Part shown: positions 33,701 to 42,188 of the stretch, piece after piece
Layout of the letters: each line of letters opens with the position of its first letter
Position numbering within the stretch: the stretch's first letter is position 1
NCBI RefSeq assembly: GCF_020829665.1
Contig: NZ_JAIVFT010000001.1
Span: 496,001 to 560,000, forward strand
Reading direction: 5' to 3'
Length of the DNA: 64,000 nucleotides
Source: Nostoc sp. CHAB 5824
GTDB taxonomy: Bacteria; Cyanobacteriota; Cyanobacteriia; Cyanobacteriales; Nostocaceae
Notes under the pieces: generated by a model
Told to the model about the DNA's origin: nothing
The model's input: only the letters and a program-made list of their open reading frames with translations
The model's database searches: none
Position numbers and translations under genes: made by a program

Positions 33701-35789
33701 CCCAACAAATTCTTTTGGGGAGATTTGGGTACTGGCAGATGATGGCGCAAATGCCACTGGACGGACAGCGCGTGGCGGTATCCTTGTCAGTTCTAATGAT
33801 TTCAATCCAGAGCGTATCCAAATTGATGACGCACTGTTTGCTTCTGGTAGCTCACCCAAAGTTAACGTCGGTGCTACTTTCGACACCATTACAGGTGTGG
33901 TCGATTACAGCTTCAGTAACTACGAAGTTCTGCCAACAAAGCTTTCTGTTACTTCAAACACACTCAGCAGGGAAGTCACAGCCTTAACTCCCACCACCGC
34001 TAAACTCACAGTTGCTACTTTCAACGTCGAAAACCTTGACCCAAGCGATGGTGCAACCAAGTTTAGCAACCTTGCCAACCGCATTGTTAATAACCTGAAA
34101 TCACCAGATATCATTGCTCTAGAAGAAATTCAAGACAATAACGGGCCGACAAATAATGGTGTGGTAGATGCTAGTACAACTTACCAAACATTAATTAATA
34201 CCATTGCTACTGCTGGTGGCCCCACATATCAATATCGCCAAATCAACCCAGCTAACAACCAAGATGGCGGTGAACCTGGTGGTAATATCCGGCAGGGTTT
34301 CTTATTTAATGCCAGCCGAGTCCAGTTTGTGGACATCCCTGGTGGTGATACCCTAACTAACACCACAGTTACAGATGTCAATGGTGTGCCCACGCTTTCT
34401 GCTAGCCCAGGACGCATTGACCCCACCAACTCTGCCTTTACTAGCAGTCGTAAACCGTTAGTTGGTCAATTTACTTTCAACGGTCAAACTGTCTATGTAA
34501 TTGGCAACCACTTTAATTCTAAAGGCGGCGACCAACCACTATATGGGCCAAATCAACCGCCAACCCTGACTAGCGAAATCCAGCGCCAGCAACAAGCGAC
34601 ACTAGTAAAAAACTTTGTCGAGGATATTTTAGCGATCGCTCCTAAAGCTAATATAGCCGTAGTGGGCGACTTGAATGACTTTGAGTTCTCCAACCCTGTC
34701 AGCATTTTAGAAAGCGCTGGACTGACTTCCTTAATTGAAACTCTGCCTCAAAATGAACGTTACACCTACAACTTTGAAGGCAACGCCCAAACCCTAGACC
34801 ATATTTTAGTTAGTAACAATTTGCTCAACAGGCTGGATGGGTATGATGTGGTTCACATCAACTCAGAGTTTTATGACCAAGATAGCGATCATGACCCCAG
34901 CCTAGCTCGGTTTAATCTAGCTGCAAACAATGCCCCCACGGTAGTGCAACCGATTGACGACCAAATCATCTCTACTGACAAACCTTTCTCTTTTAATGTC
35001 AGTGATAAATTTACCGACGTTGATCAAGGCGATACTCTTACCTATAGTGCTACGGGCTTACCCACTGGCTCTAGTATCGTTGCAAACACAGGTCTGATAT
35101 CTGGCACGATCTCTCAAACTGGTATTTTCGCAGTCACAGTCATCGCTGCTGATAGCAGTGGTGCTAATGTTAGCAATACCTTTGACCTGGCTGTTGCTAA
35201 TAATAAGGCAACATCTGGCAACGACATCATCTTTGTCAGCGAACTTGCTGGTTTGGACAAATACATAGTCAATGCTCTAGCTGGGAGCGATCGCGTAATC
35301 GGCACTGATGCCAATGAAACGATTGATGGTGGCGCAGGCAATGATTACCTTGATGGCAAAGGAGGCGCCGATATCCTCCGTGGGGGCGATGGCGATGACA
35401 CAATCTTAGGCGGGCTTGGCAGTGACATACTTTCTGGAGGCAAGGACAATGACCGCCTCATTGGTTGGGGGGGTAGCACAAGCGAAATTGACCTACTCAA
35501 CGGTGATCAAGGTGCAGATACTTATATCTTGGGTGATACCAGTGCAGTTTTCTATGCCAATTCCGGTAACGGTGATTATGCCAATATTGCCAGCTTTAAA
35601 GCTAAGGACAAAATTGAACTCAAGGGACTTGCTAACCATTACTCACTAGGGTCTGCATCAGCCGTGTCTGGCAACAAGTCTGCTGTAGGCATCTTTACCA
35701 GCAATGGAACAGAGTTAATTGCTGTTGTTGAGAATGGGTTAAAGCTAAAGACGAATTTGGCAGCCGATACTGGCTTTGTATTTGTTTAA
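30726..35789 (+). CDS. Giant RTX-type secreted nuclease/phosphatase
   Basis: 1687 aa without a Sec signal, as usual for type I secretion. Order of domains: N-terminal beta domain with TVIYFTDNGWTGTGF (1-215); CARDB/DUF11-like DLTINLADSPDPVIVGNPLT (230-355); Ig-like (360-480); a DUF3616-like propeller with FWLGSQSNSDDGKSRPNRDR (490-800); an OB-fold nuclease-type segment ADVPGIVTALKSNGFYIQDS (845-960); an endonuclease/exonuclease/phosphatase domain with ATFNVENLDP, IALEEIQDN, GNHFNSKGGDQ, VVGDLNDF, LDHILVSN and SDHDP (1095-1400); a putative Ig domain (1405-1490); then RTX repeats GGAGNDYLDGKGGADILRGG and DGDD (1510-1580). It resembles ExeM/NucH extracellular nucleases. Likely frees phosphate from extracellular DNA. 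Confidence 0.85.
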   Translation: MASTILTPGDIALIGYITNNSPDSFSFVNLVSIGSGTVIYFTDNGWTGTGFRGVTSSDADGNENLIKLTANVDIPAGTAILSTDISSANFTWAKSGSVVSGASGSYADLSFAQGTGLSGGDQITAVQSTGTSPLLSGFTAISQIDYTGAFEDATSSNTGNITPGLSQASNTAVLFGNLATYAAFNLNTLSSGTKAEWLAAINNAANWTFGSEAILPTGSITVSGGAALQPDLTINLADSPDPVIVGNPLTYTLTVSNSGTANASGISVQYTLPSGVTFNGTTVANGFTASLSGGVVTFSGGSINAATNATLTVSVIPNSTGTLTSGTAIVDPNNTIAESDETNNTAAAITTTINNVVVGQAPTIQLDTANTTDLLDGNGALSTTGVGAISGVIGNANDPAKTQGLNFIIADADTPVENLTVTVTSSNAAVVSNANLTLAGSGINRNLKINPVGVGSANITVTVSDGGSSANYAIAYAASANNGTATTQFLTGTSDASTAIPVSGTFFLEADDENQVLRLYDYSKSGLPVTGFDFTNSLGLTQTDGSGVLREVDIEASTKVGNRIFWLGSQSNSDDGKSRPNRDRVFATDITGTGASTTLSYGGRYNFLKEDIINWDVNNGHGKGANFYGLAASAATDVASKQTNGYNIEGLEIAPNNTTAYIAFRAPQVPPSGRANALIVQVTNFASLISASSGGTQGSAQFGDPIELDLGGRGIREIRKNANNQYVIIAGPAGDAGAAPNDFCLYTWDGNPNSAPQLRAATFPASFNPEGIISIPDNLTNSAQIQFISDDGNTILYNDGTSAKDLSENNFKKFRTDSITLGAVVLTPQIHDIQGASHISPLNGQNVADVPGIVTALKSNGFYIQDSNPDSDDRTSEGIFIFTSSAPTVQVGDSVQVSGTVTEFRPGGTGGTNNLTITEITSPTIVKLSTDNVLPSATILGNDGRAIPNTVIENDANNVETNGIFDPAQDGIDFYESLEGMVVQVNNPVATSPTNSFGEIWVLADDGANATGRTARGGILVSSNDFNPERIQIDDALFASGSSPKVNVGATFDTITGVVDYSFSNYEVLPTKLSVTSNTLSREVTALTPTTAKLTVATFNVENLDPSDGATKFSNLANRIVNNLKSPDIIALEEIQDNNGPTNNGVVDASTTYQTLINTIATAGGPTYQYRQINPANNQDGGEPGGNIRQGFLFNASRVQFVDIPGGDTLTNTTVTDVNGVPTLSASPGRIDPTNSAFTSSRKPLVGQFTFNGQTVYVIGNHFNSKGGDQPLYGPNQPPTLTSEIQRQQQATLVKNFVEDILAIAPKANIAVVGDLNDFEFSNPVSILESAGLTSLIETLPQNERYTYNFEGNAQTLDHILVSNNLLNRLDGYDVVHINSEFYDQDSDHDPSLARFNLAANNAPTVVQPIDDQIISTDKPFSFNVSDKFTDVDQGDTLTYSATGLPTGSSIVANTGLISGTISQTGIFAVTVIAADSSGANVSNTFDLAVANNKATSGNDIIFVSELAGLDKYIVNALAGSDRVIGTDANETIDGGAGNDYLDGKGGADILRGGDGDDTILGGLGSDILSGGKDNDRLIGWGGSTSEIDLLNGDQGADTYILGDTSAVFYANSGNGDYANIASFKAKDKIELKGLANHYSLGSASAVSGNKSAVGIFTSNGTELIAVVENGLKLKTNLAADTGFVFV

Positions 35790-35950
35790 CGCAGATTCAA
35801 GCAATTGCCTTTTGGGGAAACTTCAGGGCGATCGTATAAATGTTTTTGCCTAATGCATAGATGTGTAATGCCTAACCGCAGAGTAATTTTCTATCCTCCT
35901 TGCTCCCTTGCCTCTTTTTCAATATCTGAAATCTACCTCAGAACTAACCT

Positions 35951-38900
35951 ATGGTAACTACAAGCACAATTCGTTTTTCTCAATTCAACGCTTCTTTGAA
36001 TCGCAACGCAGAAGGTCAGTTAGTAACTGACCTATCTACCCCTGACAATGCTCAAGCAAAAGCTGTCGCGGAGATTATCCAGCGTAACAACCCAGATGTG
36101 CTGCTGATCAATGAGTTTGACTACTCCCAAGAAGCAGTTCAGTTATTCAAGCAAAATTACCTGGCAGTCAGCCAAAATGGTGCAACTCCTGTTGATTACC
36201 CTTACTTTTACATTGCGCCTTCCAACACGGGTATTGCCTCTGGTTTTGACTTGAACAAAAACGGCGCAGTAGTTACAACCCCAGGTGCAATCGGATATGG
36301 CGATGATGCCTTTGGATTCGGTAATTTTCCTGGCCAATATGGGATGTTGCTGTTGTCCAAATATCCCATCGACACAGCTAACGTCCGCACCTTCCAAAAT
36401 TTTCTTTGGAAGGATATGCCTAATGCCTTGCTTCCCGATGATCCTACAACAGCACAGCCAAATGATTGGTATTCTCAGGATGAACTAGAAGTTTTACGCC
36501 TCTCCTCCAAAAGTCATTGGGATGTACCAATTCAGGTAAACGGCGAGACAATTCATGTCCTCGCCAGCCACCCCACACCCCCAACCTTTGATGGAGACGA
36601 AGACCGCAACGGCAAACGCAACCATGATGAAATCCGCTTTTGGGCAGACTATATTACTCCTAGTAAAGGTAATTACATATACGATGATGAGGGAAAAACG
36701 GGTGAGATTGTTGCTGGGTCAAGCTTTGTGATTGTGGGTGACCAGAATGCAGATCCGTTGGATGGTGATAGTTTTGACAATGCTATTCGCCAACTGTTGC
36801 AAAATCCTAATATCAATACTAATTTTATCCCTACCAGTCTGGGTGGTTCCCAACAAGCAGATTTACAAGATGGTGTAAATGCTAGCCAAAAAGGGAATTC
36901 TAGCTTTGATACCGCAGACTTTGCTGATACGGCTCCTGGAAACCTGCGGACTGACTACGTGCTACCCGCCGCTGACCTGACAATTGCCAACTCAGGAGTA
37001 TTTTGGCCCCTAAATACTGATTCGACATTTCCTTTGGTAGGTACTTTTCCCTTCCCCAGTTCTGACCATCGTTTGGTGTTCGCAGATGTGCAAACTGGGT
37101 CAAATGAACCAGGTAAAACCATTCCCCGTATAGGATTTCAGGGGCAGTCTACTTTTGTTACTGGCTTTATTCCTACTGGCGCGGCGGGAACCGTAAATGG
37201 GGTACAGACTCCGCTGGGTGGACTATCTGGTGTCACCTACGATGCTGTTAACAACCGCTACTACTCTATCTCAGACGATCGCTCCCAAAATGGCCCTGCC
37301 CGCTTCTATACTTTTACTGCTGATACTGGGGTGAGTTTTACCAATGTCACGCCCCTGAAAGATACCAACGGCAACTTTTTTACAACTAATAGCCTTGACC
37401 CTGAAGGCATTGCTTTAACCAATAATGGGACAGTCTTCATCTCTTCAGAAGGCGAAGTCAATCCTACTGCTGGCCGCGTTACCAATCCCTTTATTAAGGA
37501 ATTTTCCCTTACAACGGGGCAAGAAATAGGATCGTTACTTGTCCCCAACAAATTTCTGCCAGTAGTTAACGATACCAACGGCGATGGGATTGTAAATGCA
37601 GGTGATACGCAGACATCAGGCGTTTACAATAACCTGGCATTTGAAAGCCTTACCATTACACCCGACCAGAAAACCCTATTCACTGCCACTGAAAACGCCC
37701 TGTCCCAAGATGGATTAAAGGCTTCACTCACCAGCGGTAGCCGTTCCCGGATTCTGCAATACAATCTGGTTAGTGGACAACCAGAAAAAGAATACCTTTA
37801 TATTACCGATGCGATTGCCCAAGCGCCCAACCCAAGCACAGGTTCCAGTGACAATGGTTTAGTAGATTTACTAGCGATCGACAACCGGGGCACATTGCTG
37901 GGCTTGGAACGCTCTTTTTCTGCGGGTGTCGGTAACACCATCAAAATCTACGAAGTTTCCTTGCAAGGATCAACAGACATTAGTTTCTACGATTCTCTCA
38001 ATAATCTGAGTACTGAGCAACTAGCCGCTATCCAACCTGCTCAAAAGCGCTTACTGTTGAATTTAAATGATTTAAACTTGCCTAACGGTACAGATAACAT
38101 CGAAGGTATCACCTTTGGCCCCAAACTAGCAGATGGTCGCCAGTCGATTGTCCTGGTGAGTGATAATAACTTCAGCCAAAGCCAATTTACCCAAATTCTC
38201 ACACTGGATGCAGACTTAGTTCCAACTGCTGCACCCACACTAGAAACCCGTCCCGATTTGTTGGATGATGAAACACTCCCAGTTGATCAACGGGCTGATG
38301 CTGATGATCCTGCCATCTATGTGAATGCCACAAACTCAGCCGATAGCCTAGTCTTGACCTCAGTTAAAAATGCTGGACTGCGAGTTTATGACCTGTCTGG
38401 TAATTTGTTGCAAACAGTAAATCCGGGTGGCATTCGCTACAACAATATTGACCTGCAATACGGTTTTAAATTAGGCAATCAATCTGTTGATATTGCCGTA
38501 GCTAGCGATCGCGGCAATGATAAACTAGCAATCTTCAAAATTAACCCCAACCCTGGCGCTGACAATAACTACCTGGAAGACATCACCGATAGCAGTATTG
38601 GAACCCTTTTCCAAGCAGCACCTTTTGCAGAACCTTATTCCTCATCTTCTCGGAGTGCTTACGGGCTTACCCTGTACCGTAGTTCAATTACTAATGATTA
38701 TTACGTCTTTACCAGTCGCCGAGAAACTGGAGATATCGCCCAGTATAAACTGATTGACAAAGGTAATGGCAAAATTGGGGCTGAACGCGTGCGGGAGTTG
38801 ACTGTACCGACAATTGAGGGTCGTGATCCCCAAACCGAGGGTATGGTAGTAGACCAGGAAACTGGTTTCCTCTACATTGGACAGGAAAATGTTGGTATTT

Positions 38901-41374
38901 GGAAGTTTCAAGCAGAACCAAACGGTGGCACAACTGGCAAGCTAATTGATAAAGTCAGGGATTTGGGTGGTACTCATCTCACCGATGACGTAGAAGGACT
39001 GACAATTTATTACGGCAAAAATGGCACAGGCTATTTATTAGCATCTAGCCAAGGTGACAACACCTTTGTTGCTTACACTCGTGAAGGTAACAACGAATAC
39101 GTAAGTAACTTTGCGGTTGGCAACAATGGGCCAATTGACAGTGTACAAGAGTCAGACGGTGCAGATGTAATTAACGTACCACTGGGGCCTAACTTTCCAT
39201 TTGGTTTATTTGTCACTCAAGATGGCTCCAATGAACCTGTCAAAATAGTTAGCGATGGAGATGAAGAGGAAAACATCAGTTCTAACTTCAAGCTCGTACC
39301 TTGGGAAAATATCGCTAATGCCTTCCCTAATTCTCTAACTATTGACACTACTAGTTACGATCCACGCAATCCTGTTGCTCAACCCAAGCTAACTATCTAT
39401 GAATTTGAAAACTTACCAAAGTTAGGCACTACCTCTAAAGGTCAAGATATTTTCTTAGGTGGTTTCTCTGGGTTGTATTTTCAAGGGTTTGCAGGAAATG
39501 GCAACCTGAAGTTTGTCACCCACACAGACCGTGGCCCCAATGGAGAATCTGAGGGTTCAAACAGACCATTTTTCTTACCCGACTTCCAACCAGAAATAGT
39601 CAGTTTTGAACTCAACCGTACCACAGGTGAAATTAGCATTACTAATAGAACAGGACTATTCCACCAAGATGGGACGACACCGTTAACTGGATTGCCTAAT
39701 TTGCAAGCTGGGTCAAATGGTTTAGCTTACACTGATGAAATTGCTGTTGACTTAGACAACAATATTCTAGCTAACGATCCTTTAGGTGCAGACTTAGAAG
39801 GGATTGTAATTGCGGAAAATGGAGATTACTGGATGGTAGATGAATACCGTCCGGCAATTTACCACTTTGATGTTAATGGTAAATTAATTGACCGCTTTAT
39901 TCCTCAAGGAACTGCCACTGCACCCAACCTAGATCAACCAGCAGGAACTTTTGGTACTGAGGTATTGCCAGAAGTTTATGCTCAACGCCGCAATAATCGA
40001 GGATTTGAAGCTGTAGCCCTGGAAGGTGATAAATTATACGCTTTTATCCAGAGTCCAATTGACAATCCAGATGTTGCTAATGACGCGACTTCTAAAGCTT
40101 CTCTCAACCTGCGAATTTTAGAGTTTGATATTGTCACCAAGCAGGTAACAGGAGAGTACTTATATCTCCTGGAAGGTTTACCAGGAACTGATAAGATTGG
40201 CGATGCAGTTTCTTTGGGTAACGGCAAATTTGCAGTAGTTGAGCGAGACGACAATGGTACGTCTGCTGGCAATAAACTAATTTACCAAATTGATTTAGCT
40301 GGGACGACTAACATCAATAACCCTGCTAACTTCACTTTGCCAGATGGTAAAACTATTGAACAACTTACTCCTGGGGAATTAGCTGCTGCCAATATTACCC
40401 CTGTCACCAAAAGTCTAATCGCTAATGCTGCTCAATTGGGTTACACAGGAGTCGAAAAATTAGAAGGTTTGGCACTGGTAGCACCGAACACTCTAGCCTT
40501 GATTAACGACAACGACTTCAACATTACAGGTAATACGGCTGCTGAAAAACTCGGCATTCTTGAACTACCCAATAACCTGACAGCTGTAGCACCTACTTTC
40601 CCGAACGGATTTGGTTCTAGCAACAGCGATACTGTCAATCTTCAGCCAGGACAATTCTTTAGTGCAGGTGATGGAGTCGACTTTGTAGAAGGCACTCAAA
40701 GTAACACAATCCTGGCTGGAAACGGTGATGACACAGTGCTTGCAGGCAGTGACTCCTCAATTTCCGGGAATGACGGTGATGAGCAGATATTTATTGGTCA
40801 AAATGGCCCGGCTCAAAATACCAGCGCCGACGGTGGCAATGGTGATGATTTGATTGTCATGGTGGAAGCCAATGGTAGTAACAATTTGTTTGGAGCGGCA
40901 GGTAATGATACTCTCACAGTAATTGAAGGTTCTCGCCAATCATTATTCGGTGGCTCAGGTAATGATACCCTTAGCAGTGGCGGTAGCAATAACCTTCTCT
41001 ACGGTGGTTCTGGAGATGACAAACTCTTCTCTAATGTCAATGATTCGTTATTTGGTGGCGATGGTGATGATGTGCTATTTGCTGCTCAACAGGGTAGTAA
41101 TGGACTGAGTGGTGGTGTTGGTGCTGACCAATTCTGGATTGCTAATGGTAGTCTACCAACTAGTAATAACATCGTGACTGATTTTACAATCGGGATTGAC
41201 GTGATTGGAATTGGTGGTATTTGCGTAACTGAATTTAGTGGGCTAACACTGTCGCAACAGGGTAGTGACACTTTGGTGAAAACCGGAAATACAGAGTTAG
41301 TTTCATTGCTAGGAATTACCTCAACTAGCCTGACTGCAAATGACTTCATTTTTTCTGCTAGCGTCGTGGTTTAG
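35951..41374 (+). CDS. Giant RTX-type protein: EEP nuclease, esterase-like phytase and beta-propeller phytase
   Basis: 1807 aa. EEP domain (1-385): LLINEFDYS, HVLASHPTPPTFDGDEDRNG, VIVGDQNADPLDGDS, SSDHRLVFADV. Esterase-like phytase domain 1 (390-755): LGGLSGVTYDAVNNRYYSIS, DPEGIAL. Beta-propeller phytase (760-1113): DADDPAIYVN, NNIDLQYGF, DRGNDKLAIFKI, YGLTLY, EGMVVDQETGFLYIGQENVG and DVEGLTIYY, with the calcium and phosphate-binding acidic residues kept. Esterase-like domain 2 (1143-1547): GFSGLYFQGF, THTDRGPNG, DLEGIVI. RTX-like C-terminus (1557-1807) with GGSGNDTL and GGDGDDVL repeats. It would act outside the cell on phytate and other organic phosphates in the presence of Ca2+. Confidence 0.88.
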   Translation: MVTTSTIRFSQFNASLNRNAEGQLVTDLSTPDNAQAKAVAEIIQRNNPDVLLINEFDYSQEAVQLFKQNYLAVSQNGATPVDYPYFYIAPSNTGIASGFDLNKNGAVVTTPGAIGYGDDAFGFGNFPGQYGMLLLSKYPIDTANVRTFQNFLWKDMPNALLPDDPTTAQPNDWYSQDELEVLRLSSKSHWDVPIQVNGETIHVLASHPTPPTFDGDEDRNGKRNHDEIRFWADYITPSKGNYIYDDEGKTGEIVAGSSFVIVGDQNADPLDGDSFDNAIRQLLQNPNINTNFIPTSLGGSQQADLQDGVNASQKGNSSFDTADFADTAPGNLRTDYVLPAADLTIANSGVFWPLNTDSTFPLVGTFPFPSSDHRLVFADVQTGSNEPGKTIPRIGFQGQSTFVTGFIPTGAAGTVNGVQTPLGGLSGVTYDAVNNRYYSISDDRSQNGPARFYTFTADTGVSFTNVTPLKDTNGNFFTTNSLDPEGIALTNNGTVFISSEGEVNPTAGRVTNPFIKEFSLTTGQEIGSLLVPNKFLPVVNDTNGDGIVNAGDTQTSGVYNNLAFESLTITPDQKTLFTATENALSQDGLKASLTSGSRSRILQYNLVSGQPEKEYLYITDAIAQAPNPSTGSSDNGLVDLLAIDNRGTLLGLERSFSAGVGNTIKIYEVSLQGSTDISFYDSLNNLSTEQLAAIQPAQKRLLLNLNDLNLPNGTDNIEGITFGPKLADGRQSIVLVSDNNFSQSQFTQILTLDADLVPTAAPTLETRPDLLDDETLPVDQRADADDPAIYVNATNSADSLVLTSVKNAGLRVYDLSGNLLQTVNPGGIRYNNIDLQYGFKLGNQSVDIAVASDRGNDKLAIFKINPNPGADNNYLEDITDSSIGTLFQAAPFAEPYSSSSRSAYGLTLYRSSITNDYYVFTSRRETGDIAQYKLIDKGNGKIGAERVRELTVPTIEGRDPQTEGMVVDQETGFLYIGQENVGIWKFQAEPNGGTTGKLIDKVRDLGGTHLTDDVEGLTIYYGKNGTGYLLASSQGDNTFVAYTREGNNEYVSNFAVGNNGPIDSVQESDGADVINVPLGPNFPFGLFVTQDGSNEPVKIVSDGDEEENISSNFKLVPWENIANAFPNSLTIDTTSYDPRNPVAQPKLTIYEFENLPKLGTTSKGQDIFLGGFSGLYFQGFAGNGNLKFVTHTDRGPNGESEGSNRPFFLPDFQPEIVSFELNRTTGEISITNRTGLFHQDGTTPLTGLPNLQAGSNGLAYTDEIAVDLDNNILANDPLGADLEGIVIAENGDYWMVDEYRPAIYHFDVNGKLIDRFIPQGTATAPNLDQPAGTFGTEVLPEVYAQRRNNRGFEAVALEGDKLYAFIQSPIDNPDVANDATSKASLNLRILEFDIVTKQVTGEYLYLLEGLPGTDKIGDAVSLGNGKFAVVERDDNGTSAGNKLIYQIDLAGTTNINNPANFTLPDGKTIEQLTPGELAAANITPVTKSLIANAAQLGYTGVEKLEGLALVAPNTLALINDNDFNITGNTAAEKLGILELPNNLTAVAPTFPNGFGSSNSDTVNLQPGQFFSAGDGVDFVEGTQSNTILAGNGDDTVLAGSDSSISGNDGDEQIFIGQNGPAQNTSADGGNGDDLIVMVEANGSNNLFGAAGNDTLTVIEGSRQSLFGGSGNDTLSSGGSNNLLYGGSGDDKLFSNVNDSLFGGDGDDVLFAAQQGSNGLSGGVGADQFWIANGSLPTSNNIVTDFTIGIDVIGIGGICVTEFSGLTLSQQGSDTLVKTGNTELVSLLGITSTSLTANDFIFSASVVV

Positions 41375-41426
41375 TTTGTTTGCATAGTGTCATCCCCATC
41401 CTAAATCATTCCTAAACAGTAACATC

Positions 41427-41449
41427 CCCGACTTCTTAAAAAAGTCGGG
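41427..41449 (+). terminator. Terminator after phytase gene
   Basis: CCCGACTT / AAGTCGGG, 8-bp perfect stem with loop CTTAAAA, 53 bp after the stop codon. No long T-run. Confidence 0.6.
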
Positions 41450-41635
41450 TATCTAAACATTCCGTGTGTTACAAAAATCTTTAAAAATGGTATAAGCCCT
41501 TACGAGTGATAGTAACATTTATGCGATCGCTAGCCAACTCAAACTGCAAAAATTCAAATGTTATCTTTTGATAATTATCAAGAATAGGTTGTATTTAAAA
41601 TATAAATATTTTGACTTTATCATGTTTAAATCTGA

Positions 41636-41747
41636 TACAGCAGTTTTCTTTTGCATGAAGTACAAAGCTACGGGTTTTGAAGCAGCTATGCTGTCTGATG
41701 CCTAAGTCCTGCATTTTGTACCTTAGTTAGTTGCAAACTGCTGTATG
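41636..41747. mobile_element. MITE-like element with ATACAGCAGTTT termini
   Basis: 112 bp starting ATACAGCAGTTT and ending with its exact complement AAACTGCTGTAT. A second inverted block, AGTACAAA (41670) / TTTGTACC (41717), lies inside, so the outer 35 bp of each side can pair imperfectly. There is no ORF. The gap 41375-42188 otherwise has AT-rich sequence and one doubtful small ORF. Confidence 0.6.
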
Positions 41748-41958
41748 TATAAATTTTAATAAATATTATTTTTCCATACAAATATATTTTAATCATTTCT
41801 TCTGTTTAATTTTATCTTGTCTTAATCTTTTCATGAAAACATCTTTACTGCTAGCTAAGTTATCTCATAACTTCTATCGGCATTAAATTCTAAATCTCAG
41901 TTTTCCACACTCATTACTTGCTAACACAGATTAGTAGTTAACACTCCACTCTCATTTC

Positions 41959-42180
41959 TTAAGCTTTTGATAACTCTGAGAAAATACGTTTTTTGTAAAT
42001 GTATTCTCGGCGTTCAGACGAAATCGGACTTAACAGACTTGCCCAAACTATATTTTTGTAATTCTGAAATTTACCAGTAATTCCGGTTTCTAATCTGAGA
42101 TCATGACTTATTTTTTCCACAAGTAATGAGAAAACTTCAATAGCTTGTGATGCAGTTAAATCCAAATACCCAACCAACAT
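41959..42180 (-). CDS. Small hypothetical protein, doubtful
   Basis: 73 aa starting MLVGYLDLTASQAIEVFSLL. Helical composition and a normal amino-acid mix (KISHDLRLETGITGKFQNYK, then IVWASLLSPISSERREYIYK) look protein-like. No ribosome-binding site, and only 8 bp separate its start from that of the divergent GDPD gene. No family recognised. Confidence 0.4.
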   Translation of the reverse strand: MLVGYLDLTASQAIEVFSLLVEKISHDLRLETGITGKFQNYKNIVWASLLSPISSERREYIYKKRIFSELSKA

Positions 42181-42188
42181 TCTAAATT

